The notes: generated by a model from the sequence alone, not told the origin. DNA of 64,000 nt from Ponticaulis sp. (GCA_002692725.1 NZLU01000063.1:62001-126000), one strand, 5' to 3'. Numbered from the stretch's first letter, positions 51,495 to 61,532 are shown. Numbers and translations are program-made.

Positions 51495-52637
51495 CTATAC
51501 TCCATGAAGTGATTTGCCGACGGCTTCAGCAATTTCTTTTAGCGGATGAATGGAATGTGCGAGGCCTGAGTTGAATACCGCTCCTGGCATACCCCAGACA
51601 ACGCTGGTTTCCTGATCCTGGACGAAGGATCGCCCGCCCTGATCCACAATGGTCGCGACCCCCTGACAGCCGTCAGCACCCATTCCGGTCAATACAACTG
51701 CCGTCAGTGCAGCGCCGTATGTGCGCGCAGCCGAGTTGAAGAGAACATCTGCCGCCGGACGACAGAAATTCACCTGCGGATCTTCATTGAGGCCAATCTT
51801 GCGGCTTGCGCCCTGTCCGTCCACCGTCATGTGGAACCCGCCCGGCGCGATATAGATGTGCTTGCTCTGAACCGGCTCGTTCTTTTCGCCCTCTTTCACC
51901 GTATGGCTGCAGGTGGCGTTCAGATGGTCGGCCAGAATGCTGGTAAAGGTTGGCGGCATATGCTGCACGACGAGAATCGGCAGATCCGTCTTGCGACAGA
52001 GCTCAGGCAGCAGAGCCTGGAGTGCCTGTGGCCCGCCGGTTGAGCTGGCGACGACGATTGCGTTCGGACGGGTCCAGCGCAGCGGCGGCTTGCGTAGCTC
52101 AGGCTTGGACGGAATCTGAATGGCCGGACGCGGTGCCTGATTTGGCTGAAAGGATTGCGGGCGGAGCGGAATCGGCGCGGGGCTTGGCCGTGCGGCCTCA
52201 TCTGCGCGTCCCAGTACACGCACCTTGCCGATCAGCGCGTCGCGATAGGCATCGGCGCCGCCGAGCTGGCTTGAATCAGGCTTGGGAAGATAGTCAGTCG
52301 CGCCTTTTGACAGCGCCTGAATGGTGACGTTCGCGCCCTTATGCGTCAGGGTCGAGGCCATGATGATCTTGGCCTTGGGAGCCGCACGCCGCAAATGCGG
52401 CAGCGCTTCCAGACCATCCATCCGTGGCATTTCCACGTCGAGGATAATGATGTCAGGCTTGTGCTTGATCGCGTCCGCAACGCCCTGCATGCCATCGGCG
52501 CTGACGACGATCAGCTCGATATCATCCAATCCCGTCAGCCAGCGGCGGGTCAGACCACGTACAACTGCGCTGTCATCGATAAGCTGTACACGGATTGCGG
52601 CGCGGTTCTGCGCCCGAGGGGATTGAACTACTGACAT
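51495..52637 (-). CDS. cheB: CheB, chemoreceptor methylesterase response regulator
   Basis: 380 residues. Receiver domain 1-130 (LIDDSAVVRGLTRRWLTG; phospho-acceptor in IIILDVEMPRMDGLEALPHL), a proline-rich linker, then the esterase domain with Ser in VVASSTGGPQALQALL, His in VQHMPPTF and Asp in LTGMGADGCQG. It lies 15 bp after cheY. Confidence 0.97.
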   Translation of the reverse strand: MSVVQSPRAQNRAAIRVQLIDDSAVVRGLTRRWLTGLDDIELIVVSADGMQGVADAIKHKPDIIILDVEMPRMDGLEALPHLRRAAPKAKIIMASTLTHKGANVTIQALSKGATDYLPKPDSSQLGGADAYRDALIGKVRVLGRADEAARPSPAPIPLRPQSFQPNQAPRPAIQIPSKPELRKPPLRWTRPNAIVVASSTGGPQALQALLPELCRKTDLPILVVQHMPPTFTSILADHLNATCSHTVKEGEKNEPVQSKHIYIAPGGFHMTVDGQGASRKIGLNEDPQVNFCRPAADVLFNSAARTYGAALTAVVLTGMGADGCQGVATIVDQGGRSFVQDQETSVVWGMPGAVFNSGLAHSIHPLKEIAEAVGKSLHGV

Positions 52638-52652
52638 AACAGGACTTTCAGA

Positions 52653-53018
52653 TCAGACGAGGCCGACTTCTTGGAATTTCGACTGGATGATTTCAGAGTC
52701 GAAAGGCTTCATGATGTATTCATTGGCACCCGACCGGATCGCTTCGGCGATATGGTCCATGTCGTTTTCCGTTGTGCAGAACACCACGATCGGGGCTTCA
52801 CCGCCTGGCTCGCGGCGCAGCGCCCGCAGGAAGTCAATGCCGTTCATGACGGGCATATTCCAGTCGAGCAGAACAGCATCCGGCATATTGTTCCGGCATG
52901 CATTCAGGGCTTCAGACCCGTCTGCAGCTTCATCAGTCGAAAATTCAAGATCTTCGATGATCCGACGTGCGACCTTACGGACCACACGAGAGTCATCAAC
53001 AATCAGACAGCGCTTCAT
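52653..53018 (-). CDS. cheY: CheY-like single-domain response regulator
   Basis: 121 residues, receiver only: acidic pocket in LIVDDSRVVRKV, phospho-acceptor in AVLLDWNMPVMNGIDFL, and the lysine in YIMKPFDSE. The partner is presumably the CheA of this cluster, and the target the flagellar switch. Other CheY paralogues could exist elsewhere, as is common in this group. Confidence 0.95.
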   Translation of the reverse strand: MKRCLIVDDSRVVRKVARRIIEDLEFSTDEAADGSEALNACRNNMPDAVLLDWNMPVMNGIDFLRALRREPGGEAPIVVFCTTENDMDHIAEAIRSGANEYIMKPFDSEIIQSKFQEVGLV

Positions 53019-53041
53019 TTTCCTCTCCCAGCAAAAAGAGA

Positions 53042-53503
53042 TCAGGCGGCTTTCGGGCTGCGATCGATTTCGGTCTCAGCTTCAAAAGTCAGGATTTTAT
53101 CAATGTCCATCACGACAAGCAGGCGATCCTCCAGACGGTAGACACCTGATGCAATCTGCCCCCAGACCGGGTCGAGATTGTTCGGAACATCTTCGCGGTC
53201 TTCGCTCTGAAGCGACAGAACTTCGCCGACTTCATCAATGATCAGACCGAAGCTTTCATTCCCCTTCTCAATCCCGATCGCCATGATGGAGGCGTCCGGA
53301 TCACGCGGCTCGAGGCCGAGGCGTGAGCGGGCGTCGATCGCCGTGACGATGCGGCCGCGAAGGTTCAGAAGGCCAGCGACTTCGCGCGGGGCCAGCGGAA
53401 CTGGCGTGATTGAGGTGGGTGCGAAGACGTCGTGGATACGGGCGACGGAAGCACCGAAAAGTTGTCCACCAATCCAGAGCGTAATGTATTCTTGGCTGCT
53501 CAT
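53042..53503 (-). CDS. cheW: CheW, chemotaxis coupling protein
   Basis: 153 residues, one CheW domain (YITLWIGGQLFGASVARIHD, ITPVPLAPREVAGLLNLRG). Overlaps the cheA stop by 4 bp, so translation is coupled. Confidence 0.95.
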   Translation of the reverse strand: MSSQEYITLWIGGQLFGASVARIHDVFAPTSITPVPLAPREVAGLLNLRGRIVTAIDARSRLGLEPRDPDASIMAIGIEKGNESFGLIIDEVGEVLSLQSEDREDVPNNLDPVWGQIASGVYRLEDRLLVVMDIDKILTFEAETEIDRSPKAA

Positions 53504-56277
53504 GCTGCACGTCCTTTAAGGCTTGCGGTTTGGTCGATAACGGCGAGAAGGCCGTGGCGGTCAGACTTGCGGACACAGCCGGCAAAGTCTGGGGTGATGA
53601 GTGCATCTTCACTGTTGGACAGCGCGATGCGCGGGACATCTCGCCATTTGTCGTCGGTCGAGAGCTGATCGAGGAAGCGGCGAGCTTCTTCGTCATTGTC
53701 GACGTCAGACAGAACCAGATCGTAATGTGTCGGGTCGATGTCTGCGGCGATGGCCTCTTCAACAGATCCAACGGTGGTGACTTTATAGCCACTGGCCTGA
53801 AGGATCGGCGCAAGCATGTTGCGGAAGAAGGCGTGGCTTTCGAACAACAGGAGCGATTTCGGCGCGGAGCGCTTCTCAGCAACAGCAGATGCCCAGTCAA
53901 AGTCAGCCTGAGCCAGGAAGTGACCAATGTCGATCACTTCGGTTGCCTTGCCGCCAATGACGGCCGTTCCGAGAATACCCGGTGTTTCGTCGCCGATTGA
54001 GACCTTCAGCACATCTTCAGTGATATCGAGCACCTGGTCGACACCGATACCAACGACACTGTCACCATTATTCACGACAAGCACGGGCTGACGGCCATTC
54101 TCATTGATGTTGAGACCACCCGACATCTGGATGACCGGCATGAGCTGGCCACGATACTGAACAACCGGTCCACGGTTGGTCATTTCGAACCGGTCGGCTT
54201 CGATCTCTTCGAGACGCGTCACAAGTGACAATGGGCAGGCTTTTGGCTCTTTTGTACCAGCCGAGAAGACCAGCAGGCTGGTTTTCTGATCGCCCTGATC
54301 GCGCAACTTCTTCGTCTCCTCGACAATGTTCTGATTGGAGGTTTTCGACGTATCGAACGCCGCGAGACGCGCAATTCCGTTCGGGTCCAGGATCATGATG
54401 ACAGACCCGTCGCCAAGAATGGTGGAACCCGAATATTCGGTGACATCGCGCAAGAGGCTCGAGATCGGCTTGACCACGATTTCCTCTGTGTCGAAGACTT
54501 CGTCGACGACCAGACCGAATTTCTGCGATGCAACCTGCATGACGATGACGAAGCGGTTGGCTTTCTCGTCATCCCCATTGTCGAGCTTGAGCGCAGAGTT
54601 CAGTGGAAGCACAGGCAGCAAGCGATCACGCAGACGCAGAACCTTTGTCCCGTTGATGTTCTCGATGCGGTTTTCGTTGTTTGACCCGGTGCGAACCAGC
54701 TCAACAACCGACAGCTGAGGCACAGCGAAGCGTTGGCCGCCGGATCCCACGATAAGCGCAGAAACAATGGCGAGTGTCAGCGGAATTTTGATGACAAAAG
54801 TCGTGCCCTCGCCTTCGCGGGAAGTCAGATCAACTGCGCCACCGATCAGCTCGATATTGGTTTTCACAACGTCCATGCCAACGCCGCGGCCGGACAGGTT
54901 TGTCACCTTTTCAGCGGTAGAGAAGCCCGGAGCGAAGATCAGACGGTGCACTTGAGCATCGGTCATGTTCGCGGCTTCTTCAGCCGATACAACACCCTTA
55001 TCGATTGCATTCTGGCGAATACGCGCGGTTTTCAGGCCAGCGCCATCGTCGCGCAGTTCGATGTGGATGTGGCCGCCTTCATGATAAGCGCGCAGAACAA
55101 TCGTGCCCGCTTCCGGCTTGCCGATCGCCATCCGATCAGACGGCAATTCAATGCCGTGATCGCAGGAGTTGCGGACCATGTGGGTCAGCGGATCGCGGAT
55201 CAGCTCGAGGACCTGACGGTCAAGCTCGGTCTGATCACCTTCCATGACCAGTTTGATCTGCTTGCCAAGATCATTCGATGTATCGCGAACAATCCGTGGA
55301 ATTTTCTTCCAGGCATTGCCGATTGGCTGCATACGGGTCTTCATCACCGCCTCCTGCAGCTCGCCCGTGACATTGGACAGGCGCTGGAGCGGCGTTTTGA
55401 ACTCCGAATCCTCCATAGCGCGAACCATCTGAAGCAGCTGGTTCCGCGTGAGGACGAGCTCAGACACCATATTCATAAGGTGTTCAAGCACATCAACATT
55501 GACGCGAATGCTTTGGGATGCGCGCGGACCGTCAGACTTCTGTCCGGCATCGCCAGACGCGCCAGCTTCCAGAAGCGCGGCCAGGTCACCCGGCTCGGCC
55601 GGTTGGTCCATATCCATTGCGACCGGCTCAGGTGCAACCTCTTCGGCCTGTTCTGCGTCCGCTTCGGACGCATCTGGTGGATTGGAGAAGTCATCAACTT
55701 CAACAGACGCAAAGGCGGCTTCGAGCTCAGCAAGCGATACTTCACCAGGACGAAGTTCGCGGCCGAGATCTTCATCCCAGCGCGCATCTGCAGGCAGATC
55801 GTCAGGACGTGCCTTTTTGTCGGAGACGTCAGCTTTGCTTTCTGTTTTGGTTTCCGCCGGCGCAGGCTTGGCCTCAGCTTTGGCCGGTGCACTCTCAAGC
55901 TCACCGTCCGCAGCGCGCTCCAGACGCTTGATCAGATCAGCGTCATCGCCTTCGGGCTCAGTTTCGTGAGATTCAAGATGTCCAAGAAGGACTTTGATCT
56001 GGTCGATCGATTCCAGAACCAGCGTCACAGCCGGTGGCGTGACCTCAATCGTGCCGTCCCGGAACTTGCCAAGCAGGGTTTCACCAGCATGGGCCACAGC
56101 CTCGAGGCGTGGCAGTCCGAGGAAGCCGCAGGTTCCTTTGATCGTGTGAACCAGGCGGAATACGTTATTCAGAATCCCCTGATCGTTCGGTTCCGCTTCA
56201 AAGCGCACCAGTTCTGAATCAATAACTTCCAGAGATTCTGAAGTCTCGGTAAGGAATTCACTTAATAGGTCGTCCAT
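53500..56277 (-). CDS. cheA: CheA with extra CheW-like and C-terminal receiver domains
   Basis: 925 residues, longer than classical CheA (about 650). Order: HPt (about 1-105, FRLVHTIKGTCGFLGL), acidic low-complexity linker, dimerisation (about 255-320, NVDVLEHLMNMVSELVL), ATPase (320-500, DDGAGLKT, LSGRGVGMDVV), CheW domain (505-640), a second CheW-like domain (about 665-795) and a receiver-like end (about 800-925) with SDVD but FESH in place of the acidic pair. The last domain may therefore be poorly phosphorylated. Confidence 0.96.
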   Translation of the reverse strand: MDDLLSEFLTETSESLEVIDSELVRFEAEPNDQGILNNVFRLVHTIKGTCGFLGLPRLEAVAHAGETLLGKFRDGTIEVTPPAVTLVLESIDQIKVLLGHLESHETEPEGDDADLIKRLERAADGELESAPAKAEAKPAPAETKTESKADVSDKKARPDDLPADARWDEDLGRELRPGEVSLAELEAAFASVEVDDFSNPPDASEADAEQAEEVAPEPVAMDMDQPAEPGDLAALLEAGASGDAGQKSDGPRASQSIRVNVDVLEHLMNMVSELVLTRNQLLQMVRAMEDSEFKTPLQRLSNVTGELQEAVMKTRMQPIGNAWKKIPRIVRDTSNDLGKQIKLVMEGDQTELDRQVLELIRDPLTHMVRNSCDHGIELPSDRMAIGKPEAGTIVLRAYHEGGHIHIELRDDGAGLKTARIRQNAIDKGVVSAEEAANMTDAQVHRLIFAPGFSTAEKVTNLSGRGVGMDVVKTNIELIGGAVDLTSREGEGTTFVIKIPLTLAIVSALIVGSGGQRFAVPQLSVVELVRTGSNNENRIENINGTKVLRLRDRLLPVLPLNSALKLDNGDDEKANRFVIVMQVASQKFGLVVDEVFDTEEIVVKPISSLLRDVTEYSGSTILGDGSVIMILDPNGIARLAAFDTSKTSNQNIVEETKKLRDQGDQKTSLLVFSAGTKEPKACPLSLVTRLEEIEADRFEMTNRGPVVQYRGQLMPVIQMSGGLNINENGRQPVLVVNNGDSVVGIGVDQVLDITEDVLKVSIGDETPGILGTAVIGGKATEVIDIGHFLAQADFDWASAVAEKRSAPKSLLLFESHAFFRNMLAPILQASGYKVTTVGSVEEAIAADIDPTHYDLVLSDVDNDEEARRFLDQLSTDDKWRDVPRIALSNSEDALITPDFAGCVRKSDRHGLLAVIDQTASLKGRAA

Positions 56278-56438
56278 AAGCCCACCTGATAAAAGGAAAA
56301 TGGTTTTTATTTGGACTGACCTTCGCGCATTGGAGTTAAAAAATTGCTTTCATTCAGTAATTTTACGCTCTCATTTGACAAATTGCCGCATTCTTTAACC
56401 AAGAAAGACAAGATTATTCTGTTGGCTCTTCAACTCTT

Positions 56439-57065
56439 TCAAAGGCCTTCGGCTGTGAACTCAACGAGTTCCTCCGCTTCACGGAATGCAAAATGCCCGC
56501 CAAGTTCCTCGACAATCATCGTCGTAAAATAGGGCTGGATGGTCATTGGATCCCATCCGTCTTCTGGCTCCTCATGGTTGAGCGCAGTCTTCACACTCGG
56601 GCTCAGACGTGCCTTCAGACCGGTTGCTTCAACAATGATTGTGGTCGTGTCTGACTGATTAATGTCGACTTTGACAACGCCATCGCGTGAGAGGCAGGCC
56701 ATACCCAGCATGACCATATTCATCATCACCCGAACCTGCGCGAAGGACAGGCTCTCAGCGAGGATATTCCATTCAATCCGGCCTTTGTGGGTCGCGACAT
56801 AGCCTTCTGCGATGGATTTCGCTTCGTGAAGTTCTGCTGCGCCTTTTGACAGGCCCATGGATCCGAAGGCGTAACGCAGGAATTGAAGTCGCGCGAGCGA
56901 TCGGTTGGTGCTGGTTTCGAGTAGATTTTCTGCCTCGTCGCGCATCTCACCAGTGGTTTCCTGCATGAAATCGAGGGCAGATGCCGCAGCACCGACTGGC
57001 GATACCAGGTCATGGCAGATTTTTGATGCCAGATAGGACGCAAGCCGGTTGGGTTCGAGCAGCAT
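56439..57065 (-). CDS. chpT: ChpT, histidine phosphotransferase of the CckA-CtrA relay
   Basis: 208 residues. The phospho-accepting helix reads LASKICHDLVSPVGAAASAL, with histidine in CHDLVSP; the rest is a degenerate ATPase-like fold ending in YFTTMIVEELGGHFAF. This is characteristic of ChpT, which passes phosphate from CckA to CtrA and CpdR. It sits upstream of cheA and is co-oriented with the chemotaxis genes, 161 bp apart. Confidence 0.93.
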   Translation of the reverse strand: MLLEPNRLASYLASKICHDLVSPVGAAASALDFMQETTGEMRDEAENLLETSTNRSLARLQFLRYAFGSMGLSKGAAELHEAKSIAEGYVATHKGRIEWNILAESLSFAQVRVMMNMVMLGMACLSRDGVVKVDINQSDTTTIIVEATGLKARLSPSVKTALNHEEPEDGWDPMTIQPYFTTMIVEELGGHFAFREAEELVEFTAEGL

Positions 57066-57172
57066 TGAAATTATCCTTTGTTGGTGAGCACCATTTCAGA
57101 TGCTGACAAGCACGATCGTCTCTTCGGAGCAGGAAACGGACCGTGCTCAAACTTCCTAAACAAAGGCTGACA

Positions 57173-57436
57173 CTAACCGATTCGTATATCGATTTGTTCG
57201 TCGGATTGTGTGGATGGATCAGAAATTTCGTCATAGCCCGCGCGGTTGCTGAAAAAGGCGAGCGCAAACAGGCCAACCGACAGTATGATACAAAGACCAG
57301 CGCCCAGAAGAAATGCAAACCAGCCATGGCCCGACATTTCAACCGGTGGAATGACACCAGAGAATTGAATAACGGCAAGGGCCGCCAGAACGAAGCCGAA
57401 GCCCGTTCCGACGAGAATAAGTCCGCGTTTCAGCAT
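57173..57436 (-). CDS. Small two-TM membrane protein
   Basis: 87 residues with two hydrophobic segments (about residues 7-27 and 42-64) and an acidic cytoplasmic tail (GYDEISDPSTQSDEQIDIRI). Its start overlaps the stop of the YdbL-like gene (1 bp), so it is a fourth member of that operon. No family recognised. Confidence 0.75.
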   Translation of the reverse strand: MLKRGLILVGTGFGFVLAALAVIQFSGVIPPVEMSGHGWFAFLLGAGLCIILSVGLFALAFFSNRAGYDEISDPSTQSDEQIDIRIG

Positions 57437-57792
57437 CAGGGCTTCGCGACCCAGCGATTGGAATCGTCATAGACGTATTCACCAGATTCTGCGCGCTCGA
57501 CCAGTTTCAGTCCGGAGACCCGCGCCACATCTTCGAGCGACTGACCCTGCTGGCTTGCAAGGTCTGAATAAACGCTGCGTCGACCCGCATTCACTTCGTC
57601 GACCTTACGTTTGATGGACGGATCCACATCAGAGACAATCCCGAGATATCCGTCGATCCGCTCGCCAACCAGGCCTTCCGCCTTGGCGGCATCAATAATC
57701 GGATCGCCAGCAATGGCGGTGCCCACCAAGGGGGTGAACATCAGCATGACGCCAGCAAAGAATGCAGCAAAGGCCGTTTTAAGAGATTTCAT
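57436..57792 (-). CDS. YdbL family (DUF1318) periplasmic protein
   Basis: 118 residues with signal peptide MKSLKTAFAAFFAGVMLMFT to about AIAG. The mature part (AKAEGLVGERIDGYLGIV; VDEVNAGRRSVYSDLASQQG) is the conserved DUF1318 pattern. In E. coli YdbL accompanies YdbH and YnbE and regulates the bridge they form. Confidence 0.92.
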   Translation of the reverse strand: MKSLKTAFAAFFAGVMLMFTPLVGTAIAGDPIIDAAKAEGLVGERIDGYLGIVSDVDPSIKRKVDEVNAGRRSVYSDLASQQGQSLEDVARVSGLKLVERAESGEYVYDDSNRWVAKP

Positions 57793-57808
57793 GTTTCCAT
57801 CCTCCCGA

Positions 57809-57988
57809 TCAGAACAGGTCCGGATTATTGGCGATCAGATCGTCAACTTCCTTGTCCAGCTTGACGCGGACTTCCTGATCGATCTTGACGTTAAGGTTGA
57901 TTGTGATCGGCTCGGTTGGTGCCGCAACGCGTACGGTTGGCGTGCAGGCACAGACCATCAGGGGAAGCAGTCCATATAGCACTTTCAC
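57809..57988 (-). CDS. YnbE-like outer-membrane lipoprotein
   Basis: 59 residues from a GTG at 57988, preceded by AGGAG. Lipoprotein signal ends LLPLMVCAC, then TPTVRVAAPTEPITINLNVK and VKLDKEVDDLIANNPDLF, the YnbE pattern with a short beta-strand segment. In E. coli YnbE stacks onto the YdbH C-terminus to reach the outer membrane. Confidence 0.85.
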   Translation of the reverse strand: MKVLYGLLPLMVCACTPTVRVAAPTEPITINLNVKIDQEVRVKLDKEVDDLIANNPDLF

Positions 57989-58041
57989 GTATAGAGTCTC
58001 CTGTCTTTCGCAAACGACATTCTCCGTTTGCTGAGGCCAGG

Positions 58042-61000
58042 TCAATCGCTCTGATCGACCTGGTTTTCTTCTTCCCGACGCTTTTTCACCAGATCTACCA
58101 CCAGATCCTGCGCGGACTGTACCGAAGTCGAGATTGACCCAGCATGAACGAGATCGGCAAGCCGTGAATCAAGATTGATGTTCAGATTAAACACCTGCCC
58201 ATCAAGAACATCCGGATTGTTACCCGAAAGCGAAAGCTCAAGCACGATGTCACCTGTCAGGTTTCCGTTCGCTCCGACGGACAAGACCTTGTATTCGAAG
58301 TTCTTGAGCGCGTCGAAAGCCATTTTGGCGTAATCATCCGCCTGTCCTGCTGTGCGTGCAATCTTGCTGTCATATCTGATGAGTCCGTCCTCAACACCGC
58401 GCAGACGGGCATTCCGGAAATAGGCGTTTGCATCGATAATCTCGATTGGAAACTCACCTGAAACCCGGCCTCTGACGTCAAGATCGGGCACCTGAAACAA
58501 GCCAAGCAGCCGACTTAACTCCCACTCTTTTGCCGTCACGGTGACGCGTTGCTGCTGACTGTCGAACCGCCAGACGGTCGGCTCGATCGCAACCTCGCCA
58601 CCGACAAAGGGCCAGGCGGCTGATTCCAGATAGAATGCGTCGGGCCCAAGCAAGGACATGGTCAGCTCGCCATCGCGAAGCACAATGGTAGGCGTAAAGC
58701 GTAACTCTTCGACCTGAAGCTTCTGGCTGGCATAGGTTTGCGCACCAAGAAGATCCGAGAAGGCGAGTTGCCCAGATAATCGATAAACATCGCCGAGCCG
58801 GAAGGTTGAGAAAGACAGATCACGTATGTCGATCATGCCTTCGGATGCCATGACGCCGTCCTGCCAGCTGACATCAGCAGATGGGCTGACATCGCCTTCC
58901 GCACGGACAGCAAGGCCCCGCATGCGTTCGGTCAGGTCATGCAATTGCAGTCCGTTGGGGCTGAACGTCAGATTGCCATTGGCAAGCCTTGCCGTGCCGG
59001 AATTGGATTCGAAGACATGCCGTGCAGACAAATCGCCCAGAAACGCATTCTGGTCAGCCAACCTGAGCCGACCTTCCAGACCGACCTCCATGCCTGTCAG
59101 CTGACCGGTTCCTGAGAACAAAAGCGGCGAGAAAAACGCGTTTTCAGGAGGGTTCAACGCATCCGTGATCACCGCACCGAGAATTGAATAGTCGATTTGA
59201 GGTCCGTCGTCCGCGACCTCTCCCTGCCCGTTGACTTCGGCGAGAGCAAGATCGACAGGAAGCGCCTCAAGGCTGAAATCGCCATCCTCAAGACCAAACT
59301 CGACCGCGATACCAGAGGATTGAGTGGAGAGACCTGAACTGAAGGCCTTGGCCACAAGATTGGCAGTTTTTTCATTGGCCGGTTCGTCGGCGGAAACCGT
59401 GAATGGAATGTCGAGCCCGCCGCCACTCAGGCTGAGACTGAATTGATCTCGCATCGCCCAGCTATATCGAAGCCCAGTTGCCTGAAGACGCCCTTCAGCA
59501 AAACTGGTTTCGAAAGGCAGGCTGAGCGCGTCCGCGCGCGCCTGGCCCCGAAAACCGCCAGATGTTGGTGAATACAGCCCGACATTCGGCGACGCACAGA
59601 GCATGGTGTTCGCTGGCCCGAGCTGTACGGCGGGAAGGTCGGCCGAGATGAAGGACAGATTGAGGCATTCATTCTGAGCGAGATTGATCGACCAGCCCTC
59701 ACCGACATCCCGTCCGGTCAATCGAGTCTGAAGCTGCAACGCCTCAAGGTCCATCCCGAAGGCAGGACCGGAAAACCGCGCCATGCCGGAGAGCGTCAGC
59801 GATTTCTGAGACGGCACAGACCGATAGTCTAATGATTTCAGATCCACACCGAGTGTGCGTCCGGCTGTTTTTACGTCATTTAAACGAAGGTCTGACGCCA
59901 GGATCGAATAGGTGTTCTGATCGAGATTGCCGTCCACATTCAATCGCGCAGCCGACAGACCGAGCTGAGTTGCCGGATTGTTATACTGAAGCGCCCCGCT
60001 GACCCGCAATTGGTTGCCGTCAAACGCCAACCAATTCGTGTCACCTACGGGCCGAAGCGAAAGGGTCTGTTCAGAGGCAAGGCTCTGCACAGACACCGGT
60101 CGAATTGCCGTGACGGCGAAGCTTGGCGCATCCGGCGCAAACTGAGCTTCGAATTCCGCTCCGGTCGAAAACCCGAAGAACAGTTTGCGAAGGCTCTCCC
60201 GGATGAGAGCACCATGATCAGATACCGGATCCGGAAGCGAAAGCACCGAAAGCTGAGCATCCAGAAATCCAGGATCCAGCGATCCGCCCCGCAGCCCTAA
60301 CGCCCCTGAGAATTGTCCGGACGACAAAACCGGTTTCCGACTGTCGAGAGACAGGTCACCTGTTAAAAGTGCGCGCTCAAACCGCGCCAGACCGTCTGCC
60401 ATCACACCGGCCTCGAATCCCACCGGGCCGGACAATCCGTGTTTGTTCGGGGTCAAAGCCAAAGTGAGCTTTGGATCTGTCAGCGACTGCCCACCATTGC
60501 GAAGTGCGCCAGCGTTGAGCGTGCCTTCAATGGACAGAATTTCCGTCGTGTCCACACTGAGCCTGTCTGGATCGGTCCGAAGCGTCACATCGCCGAGGGA
60601 GTCTGCGGCGGACAAACGAAAATCGCCCAGCTCGAACTGTGTCGCACCAAAGGACCAATTGAGCTTATAGTCCTGATCGCTGACCGGTTCGAGTTTCAGC
60701 TCAAGTCCGAGCGCATCTATGGTAAGGTTTTCAAGCTCTGCACGGGTCACATCCAGAGTGGCATCGCCAGACATGCGTCCGTCTGCCAGAACTATCTGTG
60801 CATTTGCTGCCGCCAGATCCAGCTCATACCCCTCCAGCTGTAAATTCGCAGGTTCGAGAACAATCTGAGACTGGATTTCGCGCTGGATCGATCCCGAGGA
60901 GCTGACAACGCCTTTGACCCGCCCGGCATCGGTGAGAATGATCAGCTTCCCATCGGTGATCGAAAATGGAGGAATTTCGCCTCCTCCATCACCGGATGAA

Positions 61001-61395
61001 CCGGTCTGAAGCTGTTCAAGCAGGCCGATCCTGACCCCGCCATTGCGGGCATCCACCGTAAGCGAGGGCGTATCAGCACGAACAAAAGAAATCTGCGGCT
61101 TCAGAAATGCCGGCCAGCTTACGGACAATTCGAGCGATTCAACCGTGGCCGGATCTTCGCCCTCCGCTTCAACCTTAACGCCGCTTGCGTGAATAGAATT
61201 AAGAGTTAACGCCTCAATATTTACCGAACAACTGACATTCCTTCCATCACAGACTTGACGCACGGCCATTTCTGCAATGGGAATACGGAAGAGCCATAAT
61301 GTGACTGGAATAGCGAAAACGGTGAGCCCGGCTGCGCCCCACGGCCAGTATCGACGCATCGTTTTGCGCATTTCAGAATCATCCGTCGACTTCAT
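58042..61395 (-). CDS. YdbH-family AsmA-like intermembrane lipid-transport protein
   Basis: 1117 residues, longer than E. coli YdbH (about 880). One N-terminal hydrophobic anchor (about residues 16-33), then a very long beta-rich, groove-forming region. The C-terminal segment GLIRYDSKIARTAGQADDYA, AFDALKNFEYKVLSVGAN and LSLSGNNPDVLDGQVFNLNI matches the YdbH family end. With YnbE it forms a bridge thought to carry phospholipids to the outer membrane. First gene of the operon. Confidence 0.93.
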   Translation of the reverse strand: MKSTDDSEMRKTMRRYWPWGAAGLTVFAIPVTLWLFRIPIAEMAVRQVCDGRNVSCSVNIEALTLNSIHASGVKVEAEGEDPATVESLELSVSWPAFLKPQISFVRADTPSLTVDARNGGVRIGLLEQLQTGSSGDGGGEIPPFSITDGKLIILTDAGRVKGVVSSSGSIQREIQSQIVLEPANLQLEGYELDLAAANAQIVLADGRMSGDATLDVTRAELENLTIDALGLELKLEPVSDQDYKLNWSFGATQFELGDFRLSAADSLGDVTLRTDPDRLSVDTTEILSIEGTLNAGALRNGGQSLTDPKLTLALTPNKHGLSGPVGFEAGVMADGLARFERALLTGDLSLDSRKPVLSSGQFSGALGLRGGSLDPGFLDAQLSVLSLPDPVSDHGALIRESLRKLFFGFSTGAEFEAQFAPDAPSFAVTAIRPVSVQSLASEQTLSLRPVGDTNWLAFDGNQLRVSGALQYNNPATQLGLSAARLNVDGNLDQNTYSILASDLRLNDVKTAGRTLGVDLKSLDYRSVPSQKSLTLSGMARFSGPAFGMDLEALQLQTRLTGRDVGEGWSINLAQNECLNLSFISADLPAVQLGPANTMLCASPNVGLYSPTSGGFRGQARADALSLPFETSFAEGRLQATGLRYSWAMRDQFSLSLSGGGLDIPFTVSADEPANEKTANLVAKAFSSGLSTQSSGIAVEFGLEDGDFSLEALPVDLALAEVNGQGEVADDGPQIDYSILGAVITDALNPPENAFFSPLLFSGTGQLTGMEVGLEGRLRLADQNAFLGDLSARHVFESNSGTARLANGNLTFSPNGLQLHDLTERMRGLAVRAEGDVSPSADVSWQDGVMASEGMIDIRDLSFSTFRLGDVYRLSGQLAFSDLLGAQTYASQKLQVEELRFTPTIVLRDGELTMSLLGPDAFYLESAAWPFVGGEVAIEPTVWRFDSQQQRVTVTAKEWELSRLLGLFQVPDLDVRGRVSGEFPIEIIDANAYFRNARLRGVEDGLIRYDSKIARTAGQADDYAKMAFDALKNFEYKVLSVGANGNLTGDIVLELSLSGNNPDVLDGQVFNLNINLDSRLADLVHAGSISTSVQSAQDLVVDLVKKRREEENQVDQSD

Positions 61396-61532
61396 AACAG
61401 GCGGGGCTAAGTTCGATTAATATTGATACAATACTATTGGCATAATTCGTGAAAGTATTGTCTCGTTGTTAACGTTTCGAGTGAATTTTCTCTGTGTGTG
61501 TGTTTTCTTTACACAGAATTGGAGGTTTCCTG

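Noticed and set aside
54733..56217. 494-residue open frame on the plus strand opposite cheA
   Set aside because: It is fully antisense to a well-supported cheA with intact domains, has no recognisable domain and no ribosome-binding context. Long antisense frames are expected in GC-rich coding DNA.
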